Source: Acinetobacter sp. Marseille-Q1618 (lineage in GTDB: Bacteria > Pseudomonadota > Gammaproteobacteria > Pseudomonadales > Moraxellaceae). From it: 64,000 nt of DNA. A program made the translations under genes and the position numbers. The notes under the pieces are model-generated. The model was not told the origin of the DNA, made no database searches, and was given only the letters and a program-made list of their open reading frames with translations. Shown here in pieces: positions 17,993 to 27,198 of the stretch (position 1 is the stretch's first letter; each line of letters starts with the position of its first letter). The stretch spans positions 248,001 to 312,000 of the forward strand of contig NZ_CADDWJ010000002.1 of assembly GCF_902809855.1 (NCBI RefSeq), read 5' to 3'.

Positions 17993-18790
17993 ATGCAACG
18001 CTTTGCAATTGGGATTGAGTTTTGTGGCATTCGATATAAAGGTTGGCAAACTCAACAGGCTGGCGTACGCAGTATTCAGGAAACCATAGAAAAAGTACTT
18101 AGCACCATTGCTGACGAACCCATCATTTTGCATGGTGCAGGACGTACCGATGCAGGTGTCCATGCAACCAATATGGTGGCGCATTTTGATACCCACGCCA
18201 TACGCCCCATGCGTGGCTGGCTGATGGGTGCAAATAGCCAACTGCCCAAAGACATTTCCATCCAATGGATCAAAGAAATGGATCAAGACTTTCATGCGCG
18301 CTTTAAAGCCAAAGCACGCCGTTATCGCTATGTCGTGTATCAATCCCCAAGCCGCCCTGCTCTACTCTATAAACAAGTTACACATGCATTTTATCCACTC
18401 GATGTGGATAAAATGATTGAAGCTGCCAAAAAATTTGAAGGCACGCATAATTTTGAAAGTTTCCGTGCGGCAGCCTGTCAATCCAACCAGCCTGTTCGTC
18501 ATGTGAAACATTGTCGTTTAATCCGACATGGCAATTACTTAGTGCTTGATATTCAAGCAGATGGATTTTTACATCACATGGTACGAAACATCATGGGCTG
18601 TTTATTGGAAATTGGGCAAGGGATGTATGAAATTGAGCATATTGATACAATATTTGCTGCAAAAGACCGTAAAGCTGCGGGTATTACTGCGCCACCAGAT
18701 GGCTTATATTTTATTCACGCCGATTATCCTGAACAATTTGAATTACCTAAAATGCCTTTAGGGCCACATTGGCTCAATATGCCTGAGTAA
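17993..18790 (+). CDS. truA: tRNA pseudouridine(38-40) synthase TruA
   Basis: 265 residues. The catalytic aspartate is in GAGRTDAGVHATNMVAHF. Other family blocks are FCGIRYKGWQTQQ at the N-terminus, ARFKAKARRYRYVVY, FLHHMVRNIMG and the end PDGLYFIHADYP. It converts U38-40 in the tRNA anticodon stem to pseudouridine. It starts 9 bases after the asparaginase gene. Confidence 0.97.
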   Translation: MQRFAIGIEFCGIRYKGWQTQQAGVRSIQETIEKVLSTIADEPIILHGAGRTDAGVHATNMVAHFDTHAIRPMRGWLMGANSQLPKDISIQWIKEMDQDFHARFKAKARRYRYVVYQSPSRPALLYKQVTHAFYPLDVDKMIEAAKKFEGTHNFESFRAAACQSNQPVRHVKHCRLIRHGNYLVLDIQADGFLHHMVRNIMGCLLEIGQGMYEIEHIDTIFAAKDRKAAGITAPPDGLYFIHADYPEQFELPKMPLGPHWLNMPE

Positions 18791-18840
18791 TGCTCAACCG
18801 ATTCATCATCTGCTTTTCCACTACTCGTTTATAGGTTTTA

Positions 18841-18871
18841 GAGAATAAAAGCTTAATATACTTTTATTCTC
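18841..18871. terminator. Bidirectional hairpin between truA and the SMI1/KNR4 gene
   Basis: Perfect 11-bp inverted repeat GAGAATAAAAG / CTTTTATTCTC with a 9-base loop between two convergent genes. There is no long T-tract, so termination efficiency is uncertain. Confidence 0.6.
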
Positions 18872-18872
18872 C

Positions 18873-19583
18873 TTACCAAAATTTCCACCACTTTCTATGC
18901 CTTACTATCGGCTCACTTGTTTTTTTAAAATCATTTTCATCGTCTTCAATACGATGTGGTGGCGCAAGTTTTTCTTGTATTTCTGCTAGACTTTGATCTA
19001 GCCATAACTCATACCAATCTAAAAAACTTAATTTTTCAATATTTCCCAATTCTTGTGAAGGATAAATCCCACCATCATTAGCACGATCATCCGTCCAAAT
19101 ATAACCATACTCAGCACCATTCACAACCAAGTTTAAACTCACCCCACAACCATAATTACAGATAGCAATACAACCATCCATTTGATGTGCATGAAATGCA
19201 TAATATTGTCGTTCATTATCTTCGTCATCTTCATCACAAGTCGCTATAAATAACGCATTGCATGCGTTTTGATGCGGAAAAGGCAAATTTGGATGAAGCA
19301 ATAATTGCGGATTTGGATAGTCTAAATCTACAAATAATGCATGCTCAAAAGGTTCTAAACCTAGAAATGGACCTGCGCCACCATTGCCGATATGCGTAAA
19401 AAATGCCACATAATCTTTAGGCAAAGTCACCTGATAGTCTTGTTCAAAAGCCTGAATCACGTCAATAGACAAAGGAGAATTGAGTTGGTATTGATGCTGT
19501 TGCGCACCAAACACTTGTAAATGGATATCTAAATTTTTTAGTTGTTCAAGCTTAGCTGTTATTCTTTGCAATTGCTGATTCAT
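18873..19583 (-). CDS. SMI1/KNR4 family protein
   Basis: 236 residues. The segment YQVTLPKDYVAFFTHIGNGG is the typical SMI1/KNR4 (SUKH) core, followed by the conserved GPFLGLEPF and the C-terminal SFLDWYELWLDQSL helix. In bacteria this fold occurs as immunity proteins to toxins and in housekeeping proteins of unknown role. No toxin gene neighbours it, so it is probably a stand-alone protein. Highly acidic in the middle (CDEDDEDNE). Confidence 0.8.
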   Translation of the reverse strand: MNQQLQRITAKLEQLKNLDIHLQVFGAQQHQYQLNSPLSIDVIQAFEQDYQVTLPKDYVAFFTHIGNGGAGPFLGLEPFEHALFVDLDYPNPQLLLHPNLPFPHQNACNALFIATCDEDDEDNERQYYAFHAHQMDGCIAICNYGCGVSLNLVVNGAEYGYIWTDDRANDGGIYPSQELGNIEKLSFLDWYELWLDQSLAEIQEKLAPPHRIEDDENDFKKTSEPIVRHRKWWKFW

Positions 19584-19623
19584 TTTTTATCCTTTGTTAT
19601 TTTCAAATCCTATTTACAATAAA

Positions 19624-19653
19624 AAAGCCTCGCATGCTGACATCCGAAGCTTT
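19624..19653 (-). terminator. Terminator after the AraC-family gene
   Basis: Minus-strand stem AAAGCTTCG / CGAGGCTTT (one G-T pair) followed by a run of T. It lies 24 bases after the AraC-family stop codon. Confidence 0.8.
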
Positions 19654-19677
19654 TAAAGATTGACTCTAATATTAAAC

Positions 19678-20688
19678 TCAACGTTGCTTACGCTTTCTAT
19701 ATTCCACAGGCGTTTCATTGGTCCAACGCTTAAACGCACGATAGAAGGTACTTGGTTCAGAAAAACCTGTCAGATATACAATACGTTCCACACTCTCATT
19801 GGTATTTGCTAGAAGTTTTTTCGCTAAACGGCAACGATAATCTGAAAGAATTTGCTGAAAGCTGGTATTTGCCTCAGACAACTGCGTGCGTAAACGACGT
19901 GGGGTAATATGTAGCTGCGCTGCCACCGTTTCTAAAGTCGTTTCACCACTTTCTAAGGTTGAACCAATAGCACGACGCACTTCACCGACTAGATCGTAGC
20001 GTGCTAACTCTTGTAGTTTTTCAATCGCAAGCTGTTCATGTAACTGTAGCAACTCAGGCTCAGCTTGCCACAGCGGATAATCTAAAATCGTCGCATCAAA
20101 ATATAAGCGTGTTTCTTTTTGCCCTAAACTCACAGGACATTCATACACCCTTAAATATTCATCATCCGATGCGCCTTCATTAAAGTTAAAATCAATGTAA
20201 ATTGGCTCAAAACGCCCTTCTGTAATAAATTTAAAGAAACGTAAAATGCCCGAAATCGCACATTCAGAAAAATGACGGTTCACAATGCTATCTGCAAACG
20301 GTTGCTCACCATTGGTTAAATAACAACGTCCATCACTTTCAACCACCAATTTGGCATGAAAAGCATCACTAATCAGGCGTTGATAGGCCAATGCACGTTT
20401 TAAACCCTCACCAAAATTTTCACTTGAAATAAACAAGTGTTCAATCACTTGACCACGATAGAGTGGTAAGTGTTCACCAAGATGTAATCCAATGTCTGGA
20501 TCCTTACTCACCTCTTCAGCGGCAATCCAAAAAGCATATTGCGCACTTAAAGGGGTACGGGCATTTTGATCAATTTGATTTAATGCTACACCCGCTTTAG
20601 ATAATAGTTCTTCAGTTGGCAATCCCGCACGACGAATCGCTTGATAGCCTAATCGCAAAACAACCGAAGCATCAGTTAGCTGACTCAC
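19678..20688 (-). CDS. AraC-family transcriptional regulator (OruR/ArgR-like)
   Basis: 336 residues. An N-terminal sensing domain of the 'arabinose-binding, AraC_N' type (AIRRAGLPTEELLSKAG ... YAFWIAAEEVSKDPDIGLHLGE) is followed by two C-terminal helix-turn-helix motifs (VAAQLHITPRRLRTQLSE and IVYLTGFSEPSTFYRAFKRWT). The order is that of OruR- and virulence-type AraC regulators controlling catabolic genes. The target is not evident: the neighbours are an SMI1 protein and infA, and the ~230 bases upstream may carry its own promoter. Confidence 0.88.
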   Translation of the reverse strand: MSQLTDASVVLRLGYQAIRRAGLPTEELLSKAGVALNQIDQNARTPLSAQYAFWIAAEEVSKDPDIGLHLGEHLPLYRGQVIEHLFISSENFGEGLKRALAYQRLISDAFHAKLVVESDGRCYLTNGEQPFADSIVNRHFSECAISGILRFFKFITEGRFEPIYIDFNFNEGASDDEYLRVYECPVSLGQKETRLYFDATILDYPLWQAEPELLQLHEQLAIEKLQELARYDLVGEVRRAIGSTLESGETTLETVAAQLHITPRRLRTQLSEANTSFQQILSDYRCRLAKKLLANTNESVERIVYLTGFSEPSTFYRAFKRWTNETPVEYRKRKQR

Positions 20689-20917
20689 GCAGTGCCCTTC
20701 CTTGTATCTTATTCAATTTATACTTAAATCATGTGATTTAGATTACAGTCGATTGACCAAACTGACAACATGTATAAGCAACTTTTTGTTGAAAAAATTT
20801 ATTTCTTTGTTTGACTATTTTGCCTAAATTTGCTCCGCAAGCCACTTGCATTGACTTGTTTTTTTCTAAAATTTTGCCTATAATTTGCGCCTTTCCAATT
20901 TGATCATCAGGTAGGCT

Positions 20918-21139
20918 ATGGCCAATAAAGAGGAACTTATCGAGTTCGAAGGCGTTGTCACCGAAACGCTTCCTAATACTATGTTCCGTGTACGTTTAGA
21001 AAACGGTCACGAAGTGATTGCTCACATTTCTGGTAAAATGCGTAAACATTATATTCGTATCTTAACAGGCGACAGTGTGAAAGTCGAAATGACACCTTAC
21101 GACTTAACTAAAGGTCGTATCACATATCGTGCACGCTAA
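20918..21139 (+). CDS. infA: Translation initiation factor IF-1
   Basis: 73 residues including the initiator, the standard length. The whole protein is the OB-fold of IF-1: [20 protein letters not shown], then [20 protein letters not shown] and the end [12 protein letters not shown]. It binds the 30S A-site during initiation. It stands alone with its own promoter region and terminator. Confidence 0.98.
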   Translation: MANKEELIEFEGVVTETLPNTMFRVRLENGHEVIAHISGKMRKHYIRILTGDSVKVEMTPYDLTKGRITYRAR

Positions 21140-21151
21140 GTTTTAGCAAGC

Positions 21152-21176
21152 AAAAAGCCACCTCTGTGGCTTTTTT
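21152..21176 (+). terminator. Terminator after infA
   Basis: AAAAAGCCAC-CTCT-GTGGCTTTTTT, a compact stem with a tetraloop and a T-run, directly after infA. Confidence 0.93.
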
Positions 21177-21192
21177 CATGTGCTATTTTAAC

Positions 21193-21561
21193 TTAATTTA
21201 GCGCACTGCTTTTACAACCCACAGTATCACATTCACGAATACGCTCTCTTAACCAAGCGTTGCGTTCTTGTGTCTGTTCTAAATTACAATTTACAAAAAC
21301 CGTACGCTCTGCCTCGTCAGAACATTGTGCATCACGTTGTTTAATCCACGAGACTTGTGAACGCTTCAAAATTGTTTTCTGATTTGTTGTGAGTTTAGTT
21401 CGAAGAAGTTGATAGTTTTTATTGAGTTCAGCATCTGCACTCGCATAAATTTTGTTACTACAATAAATATCATCATAAGCATTACGCGCATTATCACAAT
21501 TATCTGCAAATGCAAAACTTGATACCAACATTACGCTTAACGCTGCCCATATCTTTTTCAT
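21193..21561 (-). CDS. LprI-type (DUF1311) secreted protein
   Basis: 122 residues with a signal peptide (MKKIWAALSVMLVSSFAFA). The mature part has the paired-cysteine DUF1311 pattern: ADNCDNARNAYDDIYCSNK, then YQLLRTKLTTNQKTILKRSQVSW, and ends with RIRECDTVGCKS. DUF1311 proteins include the lysozyme inhibitor LprI of Mycobacterium; inhibition of lysozyme is possible here but not shown. Periplasmic location is likely. It converges on infA; its own promoter is in the 137 bases before the next gene. Confidence 0.8.
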   Translation of the reverse strand: MKKIWAALSVMLVSSFAFADNCDNARNAYDDIYCSNKIYASADAELNKNYQLLRTKLTTNQKTILKRSQVSWIKQRDAQCSDEAERTVFVNCNLEQTQERNAWLRERIRECDTVGCKSSALN

Positions 21562-21710
21562 CTTTGTATCCTTTTTATCCTATTTCACTTTTTTGTTCTT
21601 AACGACCAATTATCTGACTTAGCAATCAAACAACATTTAGTTATAGAAATATTTACTACACTCTACATGAATGTCAATACAAATAATGTGCCGAAAACAT
21701 GGAGTATAAA

Positions 21711-22085
21711 ATGCAAAAAATTATATTATTATCAAGCGTTGCTGTTATTTCTTTTGGGCTACTTGGCTGTCAAACTGATCTCAATCGTCCTTATGATTTG
21801 AATGCGTATTTACATGATTTTCTCGGCCAATCTAGCCAAAGTATTCAAGACAACTTAAATTTCAAAAAATTAGGCTATCAGAGTAGCGCACCACAGGTCA
21901 GTGAGGATCAATTGATTTATACTGTTTATCGACCTTTAAATATTCCTATTCCACAAGCTAATCTTGGTCAAGGCACAGTACGGGCTGGTGCGAGTAGTTA
22001 TGATATTAATTTTCAATGCAAAATTATTTTTGAATTAACTCAAGGGATCGCAAAAGCCGTGAATTATTCAGGGCGAGCGTGTTGA
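21711..22085 (+). CDS. Putative lipoprotein of unknown function
   Basis: 124 residues from the chosen ATG, which is preceded by GGAG at 7 bases; an in-frame ATG 12 bases upstream has no such site. A lipoprotein signal peptide ends in GLLGCQTD, with the cysteine the likely lipidation site. The mature part shows no motif I recognise; it includes DFLGQSSQSIQDNLNFKKLGYQ and ends in VNYSGRAC. The remainder resembles small outer-membrane-associated lipoproteins in size only. The function is unknown. Confidence 0.72.
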   Translation: MQKIILLSSVAVISFGLLGCQTDLNRPYDLNAYLHDFLGQSSQSIQDNLNFKKLGYQSSAPQVSEDQLIYTVYRPLNIPIPQANLGQGTVRAGASSYDINFQCKIIFELTQGIAKAVNYSGRAC

Positions 22086-22105
22086 AACCATCTAACTTGC
22101 ACAAA

Positions 22106-22127
22106 AAACGCAGCCTAAGCTGCGTTT
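22106..22127. terminator. Bidirectional terminator between the lipoprotein gene and leuB
   Basis: Perfect stem AAACGCAGC / GCTGCGTTT, loop CTAA. On the minus strand it is followed by six T, a strong end for leuB. Confidence 0.9.
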
Positions 22128-22154
22128 AACATCATTAGATTTTCTACATTAAGA

Positions 22155-23234
22155 TTAAGCAAGCGCAGCAACCACTGCATCACCCATTTCAGTCGTACCC
22201 ACTTTGGTCATACCTTCAGACATAATATCGCCTGTGCGTAAGCCTTGATCCAAGACTTTACCCACTGCATCTTCAATTGCTTTGGCAGCAGTTTCCTCAC
22301 GGAAAGTGTAACGAAGCATCATTGCCACAGAAAGAATAGTCGCAAGCGGATTCGCAATGTTTTGACCTGCGATGTCTGGTGCTGAACCATGACATGGCTC
22401 ATACATGCCTTTGCCATTTTCATCCAAAGATGCTGATGGCAACATACCAATTGAACCTGTCAACATTGCCGCTTCATCAGACAAGATGTCACCGAACAAG
22501 TTACCTGTCACGATCACATCAAATTGTTTTGGTGCACGAACCAATTGCATTGCAGCATTGTCGACATACATGTGTGAAAGGTTGATATTTGGATATTGCT
22601 GTTCTTTCAATGCTGTGACTGTTTGCTTCCAAAGTTCAGTCACTTCTAATACATTCGCTTTGTCGACTGAACACACCTTACCACCACGTAAACTTGCCAT
22701 TTCAAAAGCAACTTTGGCGATACGTTTAATCTCAGACTCAGCATACACATCGGTGTTATAACCTTGCTTTTCGCCATTTTCAAGCTCACGAATCCCACGT
22801 GGTTGACCGAAGTAAATACCGCCTGTAAGTTCACGTACAATCAGAATGTCTAAACCTGAAACCACTTCTGGTTTTAAGCTCGAAGCATCTGCAAGTTGTG
22901 GGTAAAGAATCGCAGGGCGTAAGTTTGCAAATAAATTCAATTCACTACGAATTTTTAATAAGCCACGCTCTGGACGAATTGAACGTTCAATATTGTCCCA
23001 TTTCGGACCGCCTACCGCACCAAGTAAAATCGCATCTGCTTTTTTTGCTTGTTCAGCCGTCACCGCTGGATAAGGTTCGCCATGCGCATCAATCGCTGAA
23101 CCACCAAGTAAACCGTGTTCCCAAGACAAACCTAAATTAAATTTTTCATTGACATTGCTTAATACTTTTTCTGCTGCAGCAACAATTTCAGGACCGATCC
23201 CATCACCTGCCAAGATCAAAATTTGTTTAGACAT
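22155..23234 (-). CDS. leuB: 3-isopropylmalate dehydrogenase
   Basis: 359 residues from the start [18 protein letters not shown], which is preceded by a GGAAA site; an upstream in-frame ATG (six codons earlier) is less likely. Family signatures are [26 protein letters not shown], the substrate tyrosine in [15 protein letters not shown] and the metal/NAD region [21 protein letters not shown]. It oxidises and decarboxylates 3-isopropylmalate in leucine synthesis. leuCD lies upstream on the same strand, separated by a lipoprotein gene. Confidence 0.97.
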   Translation of the reverse strand: MSKQILILAGDGIGPEIVAAAEKVLSNVNEKFNLGLSWEHGLLGGSAIDAHGEPYPAVTAEQAKKADAILLGAVGGPKWDNIERSIRPERGLLKIRSELNLFANLRPAILYPQLADASSLKPEVVSGLDILIVRELTGGIYFGQPRGIRELENGEKQGYNTDVYAESEIKRIAKVAFEMASLRGGKVCSVDKANVLEVTELWKQTVTALKEQQYPNINLSHMYVDNAAMQLVRAPKQFDVIVTGNLFGDILSDEAAMLTGSIGMLPSASLDENGKGMYEPCHGSAPDIAGQNIANPLATILSVAMMLRYTFREETAAKAIEDAVGKVLDQGLRTGDIMSEGMTKVGTTEMGDAVVAALA

Positions 23235-23279
23235 TTGTATTTCCATTTTCATGATTGACAGTGATACTGTCAGCTAAGT

Positions 23280-23843
23280 TTAAATTTTTTGCTCAATATA
23301 TTCGCTTAAACCCGTTTCTGCATTATAAGGTCGACAGAAACGACGAATGGTTTGTTCTGCTTGCAGCATATCCACACATAAAGGTGATGGTGCTGAAACA
23401 TTCAACAAGCTACCTGCATTTTCAGAGCGCTTTCGATACATTTTAAAGGTGTAGTTTTGATGCGCTTTAAAATGGTGAATCACATGAAAAACTTCAGCAT
23501 GTTGTTGAGAAATAGGATAAAAACGAATCACCAACTCATATTGATTTGCAGGCACTGATAGAAATAGCGTACGATTTTTCGGGTCTTGATTTGAAAGTTT
23601 CAAATAACCTTTTTCAATCGCAGCAGAATCAACACGATGGGTATTTTCATCTATTAACGTGATGTTATTCAGTCGACCAAACTCACAACTCTCTGCACCA
23701 GTACAATAAATACTGACGGTATTAAGAGGATCATGATATTTTTTTTCCGCTTTTTTAACACGTGAAACGTCTGACATTTGACACGCACTCAATAGAATAC
23801 TGAATACGCCAATCACGATGCGATAATCAAAGACCTTAATCAT
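23280..23843 (-). CDS. Putative lipoprotein between leuD and leuB
   Basis: 187 residues. The N-terminus IVIGVFSILLSACQMSDVS has a lipobox (LSAC), so it is a predicted lipoprotein. The body contains TVSIYCTGAESCEFGRLNNITLIDE with two cysteines, and LFLSVPANQYELVIRFYPIS, which looks like a beta-rich domain. It contains no catalytic motif I recognise and has no known link to leucine synthesis. Its position between leuD and leuB on the same strand probably makes it part of the leu transcript. Confidence 0.7.
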   Translation of the reverse strand: MIKVFDYRIVIGVFSILLSACQMSDVSRVKKAEKKYHDPLNTVSIYCTGAESCEFGRLNNITLIDENTHRVDSAAIEKGYLKLSNQDPKNRTLFLSVPANQYELVIRFYPISQQHAEVFHVIHHFKAHQNYTFKMYRKRSENAGSLLNVSAPSPLCVDMLQAEQTIRRFCRPYNAETGLSEYIEQKI

Positions 23844-23934
23844 TATTTTGGTCCAACCCTGTCACCTAAAACATACATTTTTTTATGCTTCACATGTTAT
23901 CAAGAGTTGAACCTTCACGCTATATATTATGCAA

Positions 23935-24585
23935 TTAAGCATGTATTTCAGCAAAAACCCAAGGACGAGAAGCTTTGGTTTTTTCTTCATAGGCTTTGAT
24001 GTCATCCGCTGCCTGTAAAGTTAGACCAATATCATCCAAACCATTTAACAAACAGTGTTTACGGAATGGATCAACTTCAAATTTGAAAGCTTCACCACTT
24101 GGTGTGCAAACCTCTTGCGCTTCTAAATCAATCGTTAACTGATAGCCTTCAGTTGCAAAACATTCTTTAAACAACTGATCAACGATTTCTTCAGATAAAA
24201 TCACAGGTAACATGCCATTTTTAAAGCTGTTATTAAAGAAAATATCAGCATAACTTGGTGCAATCACGGTACGGAAGCCATACTCTTCCAATGCCCAAGG
24301 TGCATGTTCACGACTTGAACCACAACCAAAGTTGGCACGTGAAATCAAAATTGAAGCACCTTGATAACGTGGTTGATTTAATGAAAAATCAGGGTTTTTA
24401 GGACGTTTTGAGTTATCTTGACCTAAAAAACCTTCATCTAAATAACGTAATTCATCAAATAAGTTTTCGCCAAAACCAGTACGTTTGATTGATTTCAAAA
24501 ACTGCTTTGGAATGATCAAATCTGTATCGACATTGGCACGATCTAATGGTGCAACGATACCTTGTTCAACGGTATATTTTTTCAT
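23935..24585 (-). CDS. leuD: 3-isopropylmalate dehydratase small subunit
   Basis: 216 residues. The conserved aconitase-swivel motif is [20 protein letters not shown]; the N-terminus has [20 protein letters not shown]. It forms the heterodimer with LeuC that isomerises 2- to 3-isopropylmalate. It begins 14 bases after leuC. Confidence 0.97.
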   Translation of the reverse strand: MKKYTVEQGIVAPLDRANVDTDLIIPKQFLKSIKRTGFGENLFDELRYLDEGFLGQDNSKRPKNPDFSLNQPRYQGASILISRANFGCGSSREHAPWALEEYGFRTVIAPSYADIFFNNSFKNGMLPVILSEEIVDQLFKECFATEGYQLTIDLEAQEVCTPSGEAFKFEVDPFRKHCLLNGLDDIGLTLQAADDIKAYEEKTKASRPWVFAEIHA

Positions 24586-24599
24586 GTTGTTTGCTCCTA

Positions 24600-26033
24600 T
24601 TAGAATGAACGTACATCAACAAAGTGACCTGCGATTGCCGCTGCAGCCGCCATTGCTGGACTCACTAAATGCGTACGACCACCATTGCCCTGACGACCTT
24701 CGAAGTTACGGTTGGACGTCGATGCACAGTGCTCACCCGGTTGTAATTTATCTGCGTTCATTGCTAAGCACATTGAACAACCCGGCTCACGCCACTCAAA
24801 ACCGGCTTCGATCAGGATTTTATCCAAGCCTTCTGCTTCTGCTTGTGCTTTGACCAAACCAGAACCTGGAACCACCATCGCTTGTTTAATGCTCGTCGCT
24901 ACTTTTTTGCCTTTCGCCACTTCAGCCGCTGCACGAATATCTTCAATACGAGAATTGGTGCAAGAACCGATAAACACACGGTCTAATTGAATATCAGCCA
25001 ATGACTGACCACCATTTAAACCCATGTAGTTATATGCACGTGTCCAGTCATTGCGCTGTACCTCATCTTTGGCTTGTTCTAAAGTTGGAACTGCTTGAGA
25101 TACTGGAATCACCATTTCAGGTGAAGTACCCCAAGATACTTGCGGCTCAATCTCTTCACCTTGTAACATGACAACTGTATCGAAATGTGCGTCCTCATCA
25201 GAATGCAAAGTATTCCAATAGGCTACCGCAGCATCCCATTGTTCACCTTTTGGTGCATAAGGACGATCTTTCACATATTCAATGGTTTTCTCATCAACAG
25301 CCACCATACCTACTCGTGCGCCGCCTTCGATTGCCATATTACATACGGTCATACGACCTTCAATCGACATATCACGGAACACTTGACCACCGAATTCAAT
25401 CGCATGACCTGTACCGCCCGCAGTACCGATTTTACCGATAATCGCCAATACTACATCTTTTGGTGTAACGCCTTGACCTAATTTACCATCAACACGTACC
25501 AACATATTTTTCATTTTCTTTTGAACTAAGCATTGGGTTGCCAATACATGTTCAACTTCAGAAGTCCCAATCCCGTGTGCCAAGCAACCGAAAGCACCAT
25601 GTGTTGCTGTATGTGAGTCACCACAAACAACTGTCATACCTGGTAAGGTTAAACCTTGTTCAGGACCAACGACATGTGCAATCCCTTGACGTACATCATT
25701 AATGTCAAACTGCACCACATTAAAGGTTTTACAGTTGTCATCTAAGGTTTGTACTTGGATACGTGAAGTATCATCTTCGATCCCTGCAATACCTTCCGAA
25801 CGTTCTTTGGTTGAAGTTGGTACGTTATGGTCAGGGGTTGCTACGTTTGCACTTAAACGCCAAGGTTTACGTCCAGCCAATTGCAAGCCTTCAAACGCTT
25901 GCGGAGAAGTTACTTCATGCAATAAGTGACGGTCAATATAAAGAAGTGCTGAACCATCATCTCGTTGTTTTACTAAGTGGTCATCCCACAATTTATCATA
26001 CAATGTTTTTGCTTTTTGGTTTTCGCCTGCCAT
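24600..26033 (-). CDS. leuC: 3-isopropylmalate dehydratase large subunit
   Basis: 477 residues from [16 protein letters not shown], the family-typical N-terminus, preceded by GGAG at 9 bases; a longer in-frame start 36 bases upstream is less likely. The iron-sulfur cysteines are visible in [11 protein letters not shown] and [22 protein letters not shown] is a further signature. With LeuD it isomerises isopropylmalate. First gene of the minus-strand leucine gene set; a LysR regulator lies about 2 kb away and could be related, but this is not shown. Confidence 0.97.
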   Translation of the reverse strand: MAGENQKAKTLYDKLWDDHLVKQRDDGSALLYIDRHLLHEVTSPQAFEGLQLAGRKPWRLSANVATPDHNVPTSTKERSEGIAGIEDDTSRIQVQTLDDNCKTFNVVQFDINDVRQGIAHVVGPEQGLTLPGMTVVCGDSHTATHGAFGCLAHGIGTSEVEHVLATQCLVQKKMKNMLVRVDGKLGQGVTPKDVVLAIIGKIGTAGGTGHAIEFGGQVFRDMSIEGRMTVCNMAIEGGARVGMVAVDEKTIEYVKDRPYAPKGEQWDAAVAYWNTLHSDEDAHFDTVVMLQGEEIEPQVSWGTSPEMVIPVSQAVPTLEQAKDEVQRNDWTRAYNYMGLNGGQSLADIQLDRVFIGSCTNSRIEDIRAAAEVAKGKKVATSIKQAMVVPGSGLVKAQAEAEGLDKILIEAGFEWREPGCSMCLAMNADKLQPGEHCASTSNRNFEGRQGNGGRTHLVSPAMAAAAAIAGHFVDVRSF

Positions 26034-26175
26034 GTCGAGGTGCTCCACTGGACTGGGTAATTCTTTCATTAACTTCGATTATAACCACGTTTTTACATAA
26101 ATCTAATTTATCATTTTTATTAATTTAAAAACTTTTAGGAATCTATATTAAAATAATAAAAACACTTCATTGAAC

Positions 26176-26799
26176 TTATCTTTTGACCAAATTTAAGTCT
26201 ATAACAAATTCTTGCATTCTATACCAATGCTGACTTTGACTCGCTTGACTTAAACTAATTTGCTGCATTAATGGCATCTTAAATAACTGATGCTTGATCA
26301 GAAAGTTTTTCCACCGTCCTCGAAGTTGTCGGAACAGCACCCAACTAAAAGCAATTACAACGAGAACACTAAAACTAGCGATTAAAGCGCCCACAATTCC
26401 AAAACTTTTCAAAAGCAATAGGATAGAAAGCAATGAAATAATCCACATCCAGTTTGGTACTTTTTGATTTGGATCTACATATAAATAACTTGAATGAAGT
26501 TCAGGCATTAGATGTAAAATTTGCTGATGTTGTAAAGCATATACTTGATAATACTGACTATTTTCCAATCGCTTTAAAACAACCTCGACTTCATCCTCTT
26601 CTGTAAAAACCAATTGTGTAAAATGCCCAACACATGAATATTGATCGATTTGGGCAGAAAAACAGGTCGCATCAAAGTTTTGAGGACCATAAATCACAGG
26701 ACGTCGATAGTTCCACCAATTTATTTCTTTATGATCTCCATATTCAAGTGACTTTATAACACCTTGTATTTGTATGAATTTAGAGTTGTTATCCTGCAT
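26176..26799 (-). CDS. Hypothetical membrane protein with two helices
   Basis: 207 residues. The middle has two adjacent hydrophobic helices (MWIISLLSILLLLKSFGIV and ALIASFSVLVVIAFSWVLF) flanked by soluble parts; the N-terminal ~100 residues look like a beta-rich domain (FIQIQGVIKSLEYGDHKEIN, VVLKRLENSQYYQVYAL). It resembles small bacterial inner-membrane proteins with a short loop. No family is recognised. It diverges from the gene at 26922, and the Fur-like box between them could affect both. Confidence 0.6.
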   Translation of the reverse strand: MQDNNSKFIQIQGVIKSLEYGDHKEINWWNYRRPVIYGPQNFDATCFSAQIDQYSCVGHFTQLVFTEEDEVEVVLKRLENSQYYQVYALQHQQILHLMPELHSSYLYVDPNQKVPNWMWIISLLSILLLLKSFGIVGALIASFSVLVVIAFSWVLFRQLRGRWKNFLIKHQLFKMPLMQQISLSQASQSQHWYRMQEFVIDLNLVKR

Positions 26800-26873
26800 A
26801 TATTTCTCAGTTATCGCTTTTTATTTACAAAACCAATGGTCGTCAATCAAAAAATCTCTTTTACAACACAAAT

Positions 26874-26892
26874 GATAATGATTATTATTTAA
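26874..26892. promoter_or_regulatory. Candidate Fur box
   Basis: GATAATGATTATTATTTAA fits 14 of 19 positions of the Fur consensus GATAATGATAATCATTATC, including the first nine without mismatch. It lies 30 bases before the ATG of a small membrane protein gene and 75 bases from a divergent membrane protein gene, a usual place for repression by iron-loaded Fur. Confidence 0.5.
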
Positions 26893-26921
26893 AAAATTAA
26901 AACATTTTAGTGGTGATTCTC

Positions 26922-27173
26922 ATGGCTCGTATTCAAAACTTCGTTAATACCAATCAGCGTATTTTCAAAAAAACTTTAAGCTACTACATCATGCACATTA
27001 CTGTTGCAATGTTGGTTGGCTATGTGGTCACTGGTAATTTATGGATGGCTATCACCTTAAGTTTACTCGAACCTACTGTACAAGCATTTGCATTCTTCTT
27101 CCATGAAAAAATCTGGAATAAAAAAGACCAAGCTGCACTAAATGCACAAAAAGCTACAGTAATGGATGCTTAA
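26922..27173 (+). CDS. Small inner-membrane protein (DUF2061-like)
   Basis: 83 residues from the ATG; two in-frame GTG codons just upstream (from 26910) are less likely. The sequence has two membrane helices: IMHITVAMLVGYVVTGNLWMA and a second beginning SLLEPTVQAFAFFFHEKIW. The TGNLWMAITLSLLEPTVQ... HEKIWNK pattern resembles DUF2061 proteins, which share the ...YYxHExxW end. The function is unknown. The Fur-like box close upstream suggests expression in low iron. Confidence 0.72.
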   Translation: MARIQNFVNTNQRIFKKTLSYYIMHITVAMLVGYVVTGNLWMAITLSLLEPTVQAFAFFFHEKIWNKKDQAALNAQKATVMDA

Positions 27174-27198
27174 TTTCTAAAATCAAATGCTGTGGTAC

